Origin: Parapontixanthobacter aurantiacus | Lineage (GTDB): Bacteria > Pseudomonadota > Alphaproteobacteria > Sphingomonadales > Sphingomonadaceae | Assembly (NCBI RefSeq): GCF_009827635.1 | Contig: NZ_WTYW01000003.1 | Coordinates: 186,001-250,000, forward strand | DNA: 64,000 nucleotides | Direction of reading: 5' to 3' | Part shown: positions 45,321-54,852 of the stretch, one piece after another | Position numbering within the stretch: position 1 is the first letter of the stretch | Layout of the letters: each line of letters begins with the position of its first letter | Position numbers and translations under genes: made by a program | The notes under the pieces: generated by a model | What the model was told of the DNA's origin: nothing | Databases searched by the model: none | What the model saw: only the letters and a program-made list of their open reading frames with translations

Positions 45321-45407
45321 ATGGCTGAACGCGCGCAATATCAGGGCGTTCCGCTGACCATTGCGGAAGAGGTGGCTAGTTCCGAAGTCGTCCCGGCAAA
45401 TCGATGA
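45321..45407 (+). CDS. Possible 28-residue ORF coupled to the flavoprotein gene
   Basis: The ATG at 45321 opens a frame of 28 residues ('MAERAQYQGVPLTIAEEVAS') that stops at 45405-45407, overlapping the start of the next gene by ATGA. The peptide has coding-like codon use, but no ribosome site is clear. It could be a leader, or the remnant of a longer upstream gene. Confidence 0.25.
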   Translation: MAERAQYQGVPLTIAEEVASSEVVPANR

Positions 45408-46600
45408 TCTATGACGCTATCGTATTGGGCGCCGGAGCCGCCGGACTCTTCTGTGCGGCGCGCGCCGGGCAGCGCGGAAAGCGCGTGCTGGTGCTCGAGC
45501 GAGCCAGCGTGCCGGGCCGCAAGATCCTCATTTCCGGTGGCGGGCGGTGCAACTTCACCAATCTCAACGCCGGCGGCGCCAAGGGGGCGGAGCGCTTCAT
45601 TTCCGCCAACCCGCATTTCGCGAAGTCGGCGCTGTCGCGCTACGGCCCGCGCGATTTCGTGGCATTGGTCGAGCGTTACGGCATCGCCTATCACGAGAAA
45701 ACGCTGGGCCAGCTGTTCTGCGACGGCTCGGCGAAGGCCATCGTCGAAATGCTGCTTGCGGAATGCGAGAAAGCCCAGGTGGCGGGCGGCTCGGTCGACA
45801 TACTCTACGATCAACAGATCGAGCGCGTCACGCGCGAGGATGGCGGTTTCCTCGTCGAAAGCGATGCCGGCCATCACGCGGGCCGCGCACTGGTCATCGC
45901 GACCGGCGGTCCCTCGATACCGAAGATGGGCGCGAGCGGCTTCGCCTACGGCCTTGCCCGCCAGTTCGGCCTCAAGGTGGTCGAACCGCGCCCCGCCCTC
46001 GTCCCCTTTACCCTCGGCGGCGAGGACATTCTCTTCCGCGAATTATCGGGCGTCTCCGCCGATATCGACGCATGGTCCGGCAAGGTGCGCTTCCGCGAGG
46101 CGGCGCTGTTCACGCATCGGGGGTTGTCCGGTCCGGCGATGTTGCAGATCAGTTCCTATTGGCGCAGCGGCGAAGCCGTCGCGGTCGATTTCCTGCCCGA
46201 CCGGCCACGCGGCTGGCTGATCGAGGCGAAGCAGGACAACCCGCGCGTCGGCATGAAGGCGATCCTGCGCGAGGCCCTGCCCGAACGCCTCGCCGCCATT
46301 CTTGCCGAACGGCTTGGGATCGAGCGCGAACTCGGCAACGTGCCGGACAAGGTGCTGCGCGCTGCCGAAGAACGGCTCGCACGCTGGGAATTCCGCCCGA
46401 ACGGGACCGAAGGGTTCGCGAAAGCCGAAGTCACCGCGGGCGGCATCGCCACGGCGGAACTGTCTTCTCAAACCATGGAAGCGAAACGTGTGCCCGGCCT
46501 TTACGCCATCGGCGAGGCGGTCGATGTGACGGGCTGGCTGGGCGGCTATAATTTCCAATGGGCATGGGCGAGCGCCGCGGCGGCGGCGGAGGCGCTCTAA
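45404..46600 (+). CDS. HI0933-like NAD(P)/FAD-dependent oxidoreductase
   Basis: A 398-residue flavoprotein. The FAD-binding fold is 'AIVLGAGAAGLFCAARA' at the N-terminus. 'RKILISGGGRCNFTNLN' is diagnostic for the HI0933/YhiN family. 'HEKTLGQLFCDGSAKAIVEM' and the C-terminal 'GLYAIGEAVDVTGWLGGYNF' complete the FAD site. The physiological substrate is unknown for the family. Confidence 0.88.
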   Translation: MIYDAIVLGAGAAGLFCAARAGQRGKRVLVLERASVPGRKILISGGGRCNFTNLNAGGAKGAERFISANPHFAKSALSRYGPRDFVALVERYGIAYHEKTLGQLFCDGSAKAIVEMLLAECEKAQVAGGSVDILYDQQIERVTREDGGFLVESDAGHHAGRALVIATGGPSIPKMGASGFAYGLARQFGLKVVEPRPALVPFTLGGEDILFRELSGVSADIDAWSGKVRFREAALFTHRGLSGPAMLQISSYWRSGEAVAVDFLPDRPRGWLIEAKQDNPRVGMKAILREALPERLAAILAERLGIERELGNVPDKVLRAAEERLARWEFRPNGTEGFAKAEVTAGGIATAELSSQTMEAKRVPGLYAIGEAVDVTGWLGGYNFQWAWASAAAAAEAL

Positions 46601-46737
46601 AGGACGAACCGTTCGGGAACGCCGACCGCGCACCATCCGTTCGAGCGGGCGGAGCAGGATGGCGCGAGGCGCTTGCACGCGCGACGGCGCGGTGACACAG
46701 ACCCGATTGCAGCCCCCTTGCCGGAGAGACAACCGAC

Positions 46738-47952
46738 TTGCCCCACCATCATCCCAACAGCGCCTACGACAAGACTGCGCTCGTCTTTCAGGGCGGCGGA
46801 GCACTGGGCGCGTTCCAGGCCGGGGCGTATGAGGCCTTTCACGAATTCGACGTCGAACCCGGCTGGTATGCCGGTATCTCGATCGGCGCCGTCAATTGCG
46901 CGATCATCGCGGGCAACCGGCCCGAGGAACGCTGCGACAAGCTGCGCAGTTTCTGGAACCTTATCACCAGCGGCCCGCCGGACGGCGATGTCGACTGGGG
47001 CATGGGTCTCGGCGGCATATTCGGGGTCAAGGCCGCCTCCGTCCTCGGCACGGCAGCCAGCCTGACGGGCGGTGCGCCCGGCTTCTTCGCGCCGCGCTGG
47101 CCACTGAACCTGTCCGCCCTTCCCGGTAGCGCTGAGGCGACGAGTATCTACGATACCGGCCCGCTCGTCGAGACGCTTTGCCAGCATATCGATTTCGACC
47201 TGCTCAATGCACCCGGCAGCGCGCGGATCAGCCTTGGCGCCGTCGATGTCGAGACCGGCAATTTCACCTATTTCGACAATCGCGAAATGACCATCGGGCC
47301 TGAGCATATCATGGCATCGGGCGCCTTGCCGCCGGGCCTGCCCTGGATCGAGATCGAGGGACGCAAATACTGGGACGGCGGGCTCGTATCCAATACGCCG
47401 CTCGCCCATGTCCTGCGCGAATGCGAGGGCGATACGCTGGTCTTCGAAGTGGACCTGTTCCCCGCTCGCGGTCCGCTGCCGCAGACGCTCATCGACGTGG
47501 AGGAGCGGCGCAAGGACATCACCTATTCCAGCCGGACGCGCATGAACACTGATGCCTTTCGCGAAAGGCACGCGTTGAAGACGGTGCTGCGCCAGGTCAT
47601 CGACAAGCTGCCGCCCGAGGCTCGCGATACGCCCGAAGTACGGCAGGCGGAAGCGTTCGCCGCCGATCACCGCGTCACCCTCGTCCATCTCATCTACCGG
47701 CACGAGGGGTTCATCGGCGCGTCGAAGGATTACGAGTTCTCGCGCACCTCGATGCTGCGCCATTGGCAGCAGGGGCATGACGATGCGAGCGAGGTTCTCG
47801 CCAATAACGACTGGCGCGAGCCGCCGACGAAGGATGAGGCGATCGCCATCTACGACCTCGACCGGGCCCGGCGCATAAAGGCCCGGCACGGGGTGGAGGG
47901 CATCCCGATCCACCACAAGCAAACCAGCAAGGCAGGAGACCAAAGCACATGA
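46738..47952 (+). CDS. Patatin-like phospholipase (DUF3734-bearing)
   Basis: A 404-residue soluble protein starting with TTG, with GGAGAG upstream. The patatin oxyanion loop '[20 protein letters not shown]' and nucleophile motif '[16 protein letters not shown]' (Gly-x-Ser-x-Gly) are intact. The catalytic Asp is in '[13 protein letters not shown]'. The C-terminal third ('[18 protein letters not shown]') is the DUF3734 extension. Members act on phospholipids or poly-hydroxyalkanoate granule surfaces. Its stop overlaps the 3-hydroxybutyrate dehydrogenase start by ATGA, which supports a role in hydroxybutyrate metabolism (inference). Confidence 0.87.
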   Translation: MPHHHPNSAYDKTALVFQGGGALGAFQAGAYEAFHEFDVEPGWYAGISIGAVNCAIIAGNRPEERCDKLRSFWNLITSGPPDGDVDWGMGLGGIFGVKAASVLGTAASLTGGAPGFFAPRWPLNLSALPGSAEATSIYDTGPLVETLCQHIDFDLLNAPGSARISLGAVDVETGNFTYFDNREMTIGPEHIMASGALPPGLPWIEIEGRKYWDGGLVSNTPLAHVLRECEGDTLVFEVDLFPARGPLPQTLIDVEERRKDITYSSRTRMNTDAFRERHALKTVLRQVIDKLPPEARDTPEVRQAEAFAADHRVTLVHLIYRHEGFIGASKDYEFSRTSMLRHWQQGHDDASEVLANNDWREPPTKDEAIAIYDLDRARRIKARHGVEGIPIHHKQTSKAGDQST

Positions 47953-48743
47953 GCCATCACGCGAAACTGGACGGGCACGTCGCCCTCGTCACCGGAGCAG
48001 GCTCCGGGATCGGTCGCGAGATCGCCTGCGCGATGGCCCGCGAAGGCGCGAAGGTCGGTATTTGCGACATCGACATGGACGGGGCCGCCGAAACGGTCGA
48101 GACGATCAAGCAGGAGGGCGCCGGCGATGCGGCTGCCTTCGAAATGAACGTCATCGACGAGGCGCAGGTGAACGAAGCGACCGACAAGATGGCGGAGACC
48201 TTTGGCCGTCTCGACAGCCTCGTATCCAATGCCGGCATCCAGATCGTCCACCCGATTGAGGATTTTCCGCTCGATCAGTTCCGCAAGGTCGTGGACATTC
48301 ATCTCACCGGCTCGTTTCTGACGACCAAGGCGGCGGTTCGCCATATGTACGAGCAGGGCTCGGGCTCGCTCATCTATATGGGTTCGGTCCACAGTCACGA
48401 GGCGAGCCCGCTCAAATCCGCCTATGTCGCGGCGAAGCACGGCATCCTCGGTCTTGCCCGTGTCATGGCGAAGGAGGGCGCGAAGCACGGCGTTCGCTCC
48501 AACGTGATCTGCCCCGGTTTCGTGAAGACGCCGCTGGTAGAGAAGCAGATACCCGAGCAGGCGAAGGATCTCGGCATTTCCGAAGAGGAGGTCGTCAACC
48601 GCATCATGCTCGGCAACACGGTCGATCAGGAGTTCACGACGGTAAAGGACGTCGCCGACGTCGCGATCTTCCTCGCCGGGTTCGACAGCAACGCGCTGAC
48701 GGGCCAGTCCATCCTCGTCAGCCATGGCTGGGTGATGAAATAG
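47949..48743 (+). CDS. 3-hydroxybutyrate dehydrogenase (SDR family)
   Basis: A 264-residue short-chain dehydrogenase. The NAD site is '[19 protein letters not shown]'. '[19 protein letters not shown]' is typical of D-3-hydroxybutyrate dehydrogenases. The catalytic Ser, Tyr and Lys are in '[23 protein letters not shown]'. '[20 protein letters not shown]' is highly characteristic. It interconverts 3-hydroxybutyrate and acetoacetate with NAD. Coupled with the patatin gene upstream. Confidence 0.87.
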   Translation: MSHHAKLDGHVALVTGAGSGIGREIACAMAREGAKVGICDIDMDGAAETVETIKQEGAGDAAAFEMNVIDEAQVNEATDKMAETFGRLDSLVSNAGIQIVHPIEDFPLDQFRKVVDIHLTGSFLTTKAAVRHMYEQGSGSLIYMGSVHSHEASPLKSAYVAAKHGILGLARVMAKEGAKHGVRSNVICPGFVKTPLVEKQIPEQAKDLGISEEEVVNRIMLGNTVDQEFTTVKDVADVAIFLAGFDSNALTGQSILVSHGWVMK

Positions 48744-48756
48744 GTCGGTGGAGAAT

Positions 48757-48785
48757 GGGGCGGCTCGCACGATGCCAGCCGCCCC
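48757..48785. terminator. Bidirectional terminator between convergent genes
   Basis: Arms GGGGCGGCT (48757-48765) and AGCCGCCCC (48777-48785) between the dehydrogenase and the beta-helix gene that ends at 48795. There is no long T-run. Confidence 0.55.
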
Positions 48786-48794
48786 ACCCGAGCC

Positions 48795-50750
48795 TCAGGC
48801 TGCGGAGAAGAAGCCCGCTTCCTCCCACCGGCGGATGCCCGCATTGTAGACGAATTCGATCCAGTCATGCGCGGCGACTAGGTCGCGCGTCGCATTGACG
48901 GCAAAATTCGCCGGAGCCGCTCCCTTCAGGAAACGGATGACGCCCTGCCCGTCATTCTTGACGAGGCGCAGCTTCTGCCCCTCGTAATAGCCGTAATCCG
49001 GCCCCGCGACCGGCCAACGCGCAAGGCTCATCTCGAACGTCGCATCGCTGGCGGCAGCAACCGCAATGACCGGTCCTGACGGGACGATCTCGCCATTGGC
49101 GGCAATCGGATCGGCGATGAAATAGGCGTGGCTGGTATAGGCAGTCGTCGGCTCTCCCGGTTGCAGCACGACGTAAGGCATCGAAAGCGGTGCCTGCCCG
49201 CCGTTGGGCGTCGTCTGGCTGGCGAAATCGCCTTCCACTTCCAGTCGGCAGGCCTTGCCGACATAGCCCGACCAATAGGGCGCGCGCCACTGGCGGCCTT
49301 CGCGCGCGGCGAGCGCCGTGCGAAAATGCCTTACCCTCGCCCGGATATGAGCCGGCGGCTGCCTGAACGTGCCCTCGGGCGCGCCGGGAACCGCTTGCGT
49401 CAGGCTGTCGAGCCCGATCAGAGTGAAGGCGGTGAGGATATTGCCCTGGTCGAGCCACGCATCCACTTCAAGGTCGATGTCGAACACGTCCATCGACTGG
49501 TTCGCATCGACGGCTATTCCCGTATCGACCGAGCGCACGCGGCCATGCAGCCAGCTGCGCAGGATGACCTGATTGATGTTGCGGAACTCGCAATTGTCCA
49601 GCACCGTCAGCGGCATCGCGCCGCTCTCGTCGCGCGTCGGATAGAGGTAGTTGTAGCGCGCTACGCTCGTCGGGCCGCTGCCGAGGCCGATATGGTCGCA
49701 GTCGCGCCAGACGCATCCGACATAGCGCGCCGACAGCTTGCCCGTATCCTCCTGCGCCTGAAAGCAGTCGCCGAATTCGCAATCGCGCGCCAGGACGGCC
49801 GCGTTGACTCCGGGGTTGAAGCCGCTCGCATTGCCGGTGACGAAGCGGCAGCGATCGAGCTCGACCCGTTCCACTGCATCGAGTTCCCCGGCAAGATAGA
49901 ACATCTCGCCCTTCCAGCCGATGCAGTCGAAATCGCGCGCGATGATCTCACCGACGTAGCAATCCTGCACCCACACGGCGCGGTCGGTCACGTCCCAGCC
50001 GTCGCCCGTCGCCGGATCGGCGGGGAACGCATACTGCCCGGTATGCCGCCGATTTCCCTGAAAGACGAGGCGCGAAAGTTCGAGCCGGGCGACCTTGCGC
50101 TCGGCCGGGGCCGGATAGCCGACATCGCCCGCCACGAACAGGCCGCCGCCCCGCCACACGGCAAGGGTCGGATCGCCGTCGCTGGTCGGGACGGACTGCC
50201 AGGCGGTTTCGGGGTCCGCGCCATCGACGCCTTTGAAATCGAGAACGCTGCGCTGCGCGGCTACTCCTCGCAGGGCGAGCGAGCGGCTTACGACCAAGGG
50301 ATGGCCGTCCGCCGCGTGGGTTCGGGAAACCGGGCTGGTTCGCACCGGGCAATGGACCGCGTAACGCTTGCTTTCGAACCGGACTTCGCCTGCTTCCACT
50401 GCTTCGGCATAGGCGATGGTTGCCTGGATCGCCGGCTGGTCGTCGGTGACGCCGTCGCCCGTTGCACCCCCTTGTTCGACCGAGAGCCCACCGATTTCGG
50501 GAAGCAGGCGGAAAATGCGCCCATTCGCTGTGCGAAAGACGAAGCGGGGATGCGCAGCCAGCAACTCTTCGGTGCACAGCGCGTCCGCTATGTAGCGCGC
50601 CGCGCCCCGTCCCGCGACGCTATGCCCGGTGCTGTCGAGCGTGGTGATCGACGCGTCGGGCGCTCGCCGGGCCAGATCGGCATAGAGCGCCGGGATCGCG
50701 GTGACGGCACGCTGCGCCAGACCGAGCGCGGGCAGTGCGAGCGCGCTCAT
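48795..50750 (-). CDS. Right-handed beta-helix (pectate-lyase-superfamily-like) protein
   Basis: A 651-residue protein. An N-terminal alanine-rich region precedes 'QGGATGDGVTDDQPAIQATI' near residues 98-117, the opening motif of the pectate lyase 3 / tailspike beta-helix fold. The following 350 residues have the short-strand repeat pattern of a parallel beta-helix, and the C-terminus is beta-sandwich-like. There is no cleaved signal peptide. It could be a polysaccharide-degrading or polysaccharide-binding enzyme, or a phage-derived tailspike. It overlaps its upstream partner by four bases and sits beside glycosyltransferases. Confidence 0.7.
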   Translation of the reverse strand: MSALALPALGLAQRAVTAIPALYADLARRAPDASITTLDSTGHSVAGRGAARYIADALCTEELLAAHPRFVFRTANGRIFRLLPEIGGLSVEQGGATGDGVTDDQPAIQATIAYAEAVEAGEVRFESKRYAVHCPVRTSPVSRTHAADGHPLVVSRSLALRGVAAQRSVLDFKGVDGADPETAWQSVPTSDGDPTLAVWRGGGLFVAGDVGYPAPAERKVARLELSRLVFQGNRRHTGQYAFPADPATGDGWDVTDRAVWVQDCYVGEIIARDFDCIGWKGEMFYLAGELDAVERVELDRCRFVTGNASGFNPGVNAAVLARDCEFGDCFQAQEDTGKLSARYVGCVWRDCDHIGLGSGPTSVARYNYLYPTRDESGAMPLTVLDNCEFRNINQVILRSWLHGRVRSVDTGIAVDANQSMDVFDIDLEVDAWLDQGNILTAFTLIGLDSLTQAVPGAPEGTFRQPPAHIRARVRHFRTALAAREGRQWRAPYWSGYVGKACRLEVEGDFASQTTPNGGQAPLSMPYVVLQPGEPTTAYTSHAYFIADPIAANGEIVPSGPVIAVAAASDATFEMSLARWPVAGPDYGYYEGQKLRLVKNDGQGVIRFLKGAAPANFAVNATRDLVAAHDWIEFVYNAGIRRWEEAGFFSAA

Positions 50751-51190
50751 TGCGACACCCGATAAGCAAGCGCGCCGCTGTTGAGCACAATGTCGAGATA
50801 AAGGGCGGCACTTGCCTCATACTCCTCCCATGCCGGCTCGCAGGCATTGTCAACGAACACGCCCCAATCGGCTCCGGCGAGGGTGAGCGGGTGTCGGCTG
50901 GCTCCGCCGTCAACCGAACGCGACAGGCGTACCGTGCCCGTCCACTGTCCGTCCAGCTGGAGATAGACCGGGCGACCGGGTGCGGGATCGAACGGTCCGG
51001 CGAGCAGCGATTGCGAGGTTTCGCCTTCGAGTGCGGGCGGTGGCGGGGTCGCGGCCGGACCGCTCGCTCCGGCGACGGGCAGGGGATTGTCGGCGGAGAT
51101 GAGGACGAGATTGCCGGCAGCATCGGCCTGGCCGAGGGCGAAGGCCGGGGCGAAGCCGCCGGGTGCCTTCACGGGGGTTTTATCAAGCAT
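50747..51190 (-). CDS. Small beta-rich partner of the beta-helix protein
   Basis: A 147-residue protein, Pro- and Ala-rich in the first 60 residues ('PAATPPPPALEGETS'), then a compact beta domain ('LQLDGQWTGTVRLSRSVDGG'). It resembles phage baseplate or tail-decoration proteins, as far as can be judged. The frame overlaps the beta-helix gene by four bases (50747-50750), so both are translated from one message. It has no signal peptide. Function unknown; assembly with its partner is likely. Confidence 0.6.
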   Translation of the reverse strand: MLDKTPVKAPGGFAPAFALGQADAAGNLVLISADNPLPVAGASGPAATPPPPALEGETSQSLLAGPFDPAPGRPVYLQLDGQWTGTVRLSRSVDGGASRHPLTLAGADWGVFVDNACEPAWEEYEASAALYLDIVLNSGALAYRVSQ

Positions 51191-51304
51191 CTGGTTGGCT
51201 CCTGACGTTCTAAAGAGCCAATCCGGTTAATCTGGAACCGCCGTGTAGGAAAACGAATTCTTCGCCATAGGTCCGCGCGTATCGCCCGACTATGGTCGTG
51301 CCCG

Positions 51305-52549
51305 ATGTCGCGCATTGCCCTTTTCCATCCCGGCACCCAGCACAGCAGGACGACCGCGCTCGCGCTTCAGCGGCTGGGGTCCCTCGCCTGGTATGCGACC
51401 GGCCTGTATGCGCGGAAGGGCGGCATGCTCGAACGAATGATTCGCCTTGCGCCGCCCGGCCTTGGATCGCGTCTCGAAGCGGAACTTGCGCGGCTTCAGC
51501 ATCCCGAACTCGATGATACGCTGGTCAGAACCGCCGGTTGGCACGAATGGGCGGAACGTGCAGCGCGGCGGGCAGGGCTGGGGGAACTGGCGCATCGGAT
51601 CGACAGGCGGGGCAATCAGCGATTTGCCGAATCGGTTATCGAGTGGCTTTCCCGCGAACCGATCGATGCCGTCTGGGGCTTTGACGGTTGCTCTGCGGAA
51701 GTGTTCGCAAGCCCTGCGGCGCGCTCCACGTATCGGATTCTCGATCGCACGATTGCCGACTGGCGCGAGTGGAATGCGCTCCTTGCCCAGATTGCGGAGC
51801 GTCACGGCGATTGGCTCGCGGCTACCGACCGGCCTGTCTCGCCTGAGACGATCGCGCGCAACGATGCCGAATACGACGCCGCCGACGCAATCCTTTGCGG
51901 TAGCCCCCATGTCGCGGCTTCGCTCGCCCGCCATTCCCCCGTTCCCGGCATAGCCCCAAAAACTAGCCTCCTGCCCTATTGTTATGACGGCAACCTCTTC
52001 GCCCCGGCCCCCGCGATTGCCGCCCCAGCCACTGACGCGCCCATGAGACTGCTATTCGTCGGACAGATCGGCGTCAGGAAAGGCGCACATCTCCTCCTCG
52101 AGGCGCTGGCCGACATTCCCGCGTCCGAGGCCAGCCTGACGATGGTCGGCGCCATGCAATTGCCGCCGCGCATGGTCGCGCGCCATGCGGATCGCTTCAC
52201 CCACATCCCCTCGCTTCCGCGCACGCAAATCCCCGGCATCATGCAGCGGCACGATGTCCTCGTCCTGCCGAGCTATTTCGAAGGGTCGGCCATCGTCCTC
52301 CTCGAAGCGCTGGCGAGCGGCCTCGCCGTGATCCAGACGCGGGCAGCGGGTCTCGGCGCGACCGAGCGCAGCGGCATCGTCCTCGACAAACCTGATACGG
52401 ACGCGCTGCGCGAAGCCATCCTCTCGCTCGTCCATGACCGCGCGCGCCTCCAATCCCTTCGGAAAGCGGCACCCGACGATGCGCGCCGCTATTCCTTCGA
52501 CAATTACTGCGCCGGGATCGCCGCGCTGCTCGCCGAAACACTCGCCTGA
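51305..52549 (+). CDS. Glycosyltransferase family 4
   Basis: A 414-residue GT-B enzyme. The C-terminal domain has 'MRLLFVGQIGVRKGAHLLLE' and the donor-binding motif 'DVLVLPSYFEGSAIVLLEAL' with the conserved acidic Glu-x7-Glu. The N-terminal 200 residues are divergent and helical. It would add a sugar to a surface glycan. The 3' end overlaps the convergent glycosyltransferase by 46 bases. Confidence 0.87.
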   Translation: MSRIALFHPGTQHSRTTALALQRLGSLAWYATGLYARKGGMLERMIRLAPPGLGSRLEAELARLQHPELDDTLVRTAGWHEWAERAARRAGLGELAHRIDRRGNQRFAESVIEWLSREPIDAVWGFDGCSAEVFASPAARSTYRILDRTIADWREWNALLAQIAERHGDWLAATDRPVSPETIARNDAEYDAADAILCGSPHVAASLARHSPVPGIAPKTSLLPYCYDGNLFAPAPAIAAPATDAPMRLLFVGQIGVRKGAHLLLEALADIPASEASLTMVGAMQLPPRMVARHADRFTHIPSLPRTQIPGIMQRHDVLVLPSYFEGSAIVLLEALASGLAVIQTRAAGLGATERSGIVLDKPDTDALREAILSLVHDRARLQSLRKAAPDDARRYSFDNYCAGIAALLAETLA

Positions 52550-53841
52550 TCGCGGCGGCGCGCCTCGCGCAGCAAGCGCTTTTCGAACCGCTCCGCGACA
52601 TGGCCGAGCGACCAGCGAAGGCCCGCGCGCCGCTTGCCCTCGGCGCCCAGCGCCTCCGACAATTCGGGATCGTCGGCCAACCGCCGCACCGCATCGGCGA
52701 TCGCGCCCGCGCGTCCCGGCGGCACGACGAGGCCGCAGCCCAGCGTCTCGCTTGCAAGGCCCGTCCCCGCCGCCGCGGTCGCCACCACCGGCCTGCCAGA
52801 GGCGAGGATGTTGGGCAGCTTCGATGGCAGGACGAGGTCGGCGGCATCGGCCACCTGCGGCAGAAGGTGAATGTCCGCCATCGCCATCATTTCCGCAAAG
52901 CCTGCGGGCGACTGCAACGGCTTGAAGATAATGTTCGCAAGGCCATGCGCCTTCTGCTTCAGGGCGGAACGGTTCGGCCCTTCCCCGCAGACGAGGATGA
53001 CGATGTCGGTCCTGTCCTGCAGGGCGCGTGCCGCCTCGACGACCAGTTCCAGCCCCTGCTTCGCGCCGATATTGCCGGAATAGAGTGCGACGGTCTTGCC
53101 CTCCAGCCGCCATTCGCGGCGCAGGCGCGAGCCGTCGGCCCGCTCGATCGCGGCGGCATGGTTCGCCCAGTTCCTCAGTTCGACGACCCGGTCCTGTGGC
53201 AGGCCCATCTTGACGAGCCGCTCGCACATCTTGGGGCTGATCGAGGAAACCACGTCGGCGCGTCCGATCATGAAGCGTTCGAAAGCGCGCGCCATCCTTC
53301 CGAGCGGTTTGCGATAGTGAAGAAGACCGGTGGCAAAGGCCATGTCCACTTCGAAGTCCTGAATGTGCAGCCAGAGCGACGCACCGCGCAGCCGCGCCGC
53401 GATCCAGGCGACGGGGAAGGCCGCGAGCGACGGTGCGACGGCGAACACGGCATCGGGCCGTTCCCGCTTGATCGCGCGCATCATCGGCACGAAGGCACCG
53501 GCGGCGAAGCTCGCATAATGGCGCAGGCGGCGCACCGCATTGGGCCGGTTGGGAACGTAGAGCGGACAATGCGTTACCTCGACCCCGCGTCGCTCGCTCG
53601 TTTCCCAGGCGCCGTCGAGTTGCCGCTCCACCCGCCAGCGCGGGTAGTAGGGCTGGCCTGCGACCACGCGCACGCAGTGGCCGCGCTGCGCCATCTCTTC
53701 GGCGAGGCCCGTCGTATAGGGTCCGATCCCGATCAGTTCGGGTGTGTAATTTAGGCCGAAGACGAGCAGCGAAACCGGCTTCCGGCGCGGGGCGGCGCGC
53801 CGCATCGGTGCGGCGGCGGCGATGTCCGGATCATACAACAT
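52504..53841 (-). CDS. WcaI-like glycosyltransferase (GT4)
   Basis: A 445-residue glycosyltransferase resembling colanic-acid WcaI. 'LLVFGLNYTPELIGIGPYTT' at the start and 'RVVAGQPYYPRWRVERQLDG' are diagnostic for this subfamily; 'VALYSGNIGAKQGLELVVEA' begins the donor-binding domain. A helix near 150 ('LRGASLWLHIQDFEVDMAFA') likely contacts the membrane. Likely makes an exopolysaccharide repeat unit. A start 12 codons downstream is possible. Confidence 0.88.
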   Translation of the reverse strand: MLYDPDIAAAAPMRRAAPRRKPVSLLVFGLNYTPELIGIGPYTTGLAEEMAQRGHCVRVVAGQPYYPRWRVERQLDGAWETSERRGVEVTHCPLYVPNRPNAVRRLRHYASFAAGAFVPMMRAIKRERPDAVFAVAPSLAAFPVAWIAARLRGASLWLHIQDFEVDMAFATGLLHYRKPLGRMARAFERFMIGRADVVSSISPKMCERLVKMGLPQDRVVELRNWANHAAAIERADGSRLRREWRLEGKTVALYSGNIGAKQGLELVVEAARALQDRTDIVILVCGEGPNRSALKQKAHGLANIIFKPLQSPAGFAEMMAMADIHLLPQVADAADLVLPSKLPNILASGRPVVATAAAGTGLASETLGCGLVVPPGRAGAIADAVRRLADDPELSEALGAEGKRRAGLRWSLGHVAERFEKRLLREARRRDQASVSASSAAIPAQ

Positions 53842-53895
53842 GGGTTGTTCTGCGACTCCTGCCTCGGCGCCCGTGCGGTATTCGACCCCCCGCCT

Positions 53896-54852
53896 TCAGG
53901 CAAAACGGCTGAGCTTCACCGGATGGATATAAAGACAATCCACTGGAAACCCGGCCAAAATCCGTTCCAGCGGAGCGGATAGCAGAGACGCGAATCCAGC
54001 GGAATCCTCGTCGGTCCACAATTCCACACCTCTCATCGCATCGGGTCGCCGCAACGGCGCGCTGCGATCATGGAAATGATAATTCGGGACGAGTTCGGTG
54101 CGGACTTCTCCGCAAGCGAGGGCGAGCGCGGTCGGGACCGCGATTTCCGCGAAGATCTCCATCGCGGCAAAGACGCCGCACACATGGGCGAACGTCTCCA
54201 TGGCCTCAGCCGGAACGACGATGAAGTCGGAATATCCCGACAGGAGCGGGTAATCCGCAGCGCCATGCCGCATGGTCGCGCTTTCGAGCATCGCCCACTT
54301 GCTCTTCGCGGCAAAGCGGGCATGAGCCTTCACTGCGTCGAGAACGCCGCCCGGCGGTCCGTTCGGCACGCTTACGCCGAGCGCCGCGAACTTCGCACGT
54401 GCCTCGGCAGGCGAAGGTAGCAGGTCCTGCCAGTCTAGCGCGACCGCATTGCGGCGGAACTTGGCCGCTGCCTCCCCCGGCCAGATCCATTCGTTGCGCA
54501 GCGCATCGGCGGCGCGCAAATTCTTGATGTATCCCTCGCCCGGTTCGAGCCCCAACTGCTCCAGCAGATTGGCTTCGTCGAGCACCGGGTTCAGCAGCAA
54601 ATCGTCGCCCATGATGACATAGTGGGTGAAGGAGGGTTCGATGAAATCACGGGCGGCCTGCGCGATATGTCCGCTGAAATTGCGCCCCAGTTCATAGACA
54701 CGCGTGACGTTCTCGCTCGGCTCGCGGGCAAACGGCATGATCGCGTGGCGGTGGGAGAAACGCTCACCATATATCCGGTCGAGGACGGGAAGGACCCGCT
54801 CGAAACGGTGATTGAACAGGTGGATGAGGCAGATCCGGCTTGCGCCCGTCAT
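53896..54852 (-). CDS. Hypothetical protein of the surface-glycan operon
   Basis: A 318-residue soluble protein. 'ICLIHLFNHRFERVLPVLDR' at the start and 'THYVIMGDDLLLNP' near 85-100 are reminiscent of GT-A glycosyltransferases, where the second block would be a DxD-like metal site ('MGDD'). The rest is not recognised. The ATG at 54850-54852 overlaps the stop of the STELLO-type gene, so it is the third gene of the operon 56455 to 53896. A role as glycosyltransferase or glycan-handling enzyme is inferred. Confidence 0.6.
   Translation of the reverse strand: MTGASRICLIHLFNHRFERVLPVLDRIYGERFSHRHAIMPFAREPSENVTRVYELGRNFSGHIAQAARDFIEPSFTHYVIMGDDLLLNPVLDEANLLEQLGLEPGEGYIKNLRAADALRNEWIWPGEAAAKFRRNAVALDWQDLLPSPAEARAKFAALGVSVPNGPPGGVLDAVKAHARFAAKSKWAMLESATMRHGAADYPLLSGYSDFIVVPAEAMETFAHVCGVFAAMEIFAEIAVPTALALACGEVRTELVPNYHFHDRSAPLRRPDAMRGVELWTDEDSAGFASLLSAPLERILAGFPVDCLYIHPVKLSRFA

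Noticed and set aside
49128-50765. 545-codon open frame on the plus strand opposite the beta-helix gene
   Set aside because: Arg/Ala-rich shadow without ribosome site; the minus-strand gene has the pectate-lyase motif and is coupled to its partner.
48795-51190. Prophage remnant
   Set aside because: Only two tail-like proteins are present, with no capsid, terminase, portal, integrase or lysis genes; the surrounding genes belong to glycan synthesis.
51191-51304. Possible tRNA or att site near the glycan locus
   Set aside because: No cloverleaf or T-loop GTTCRA pattern was found, and no integrase is nearby.
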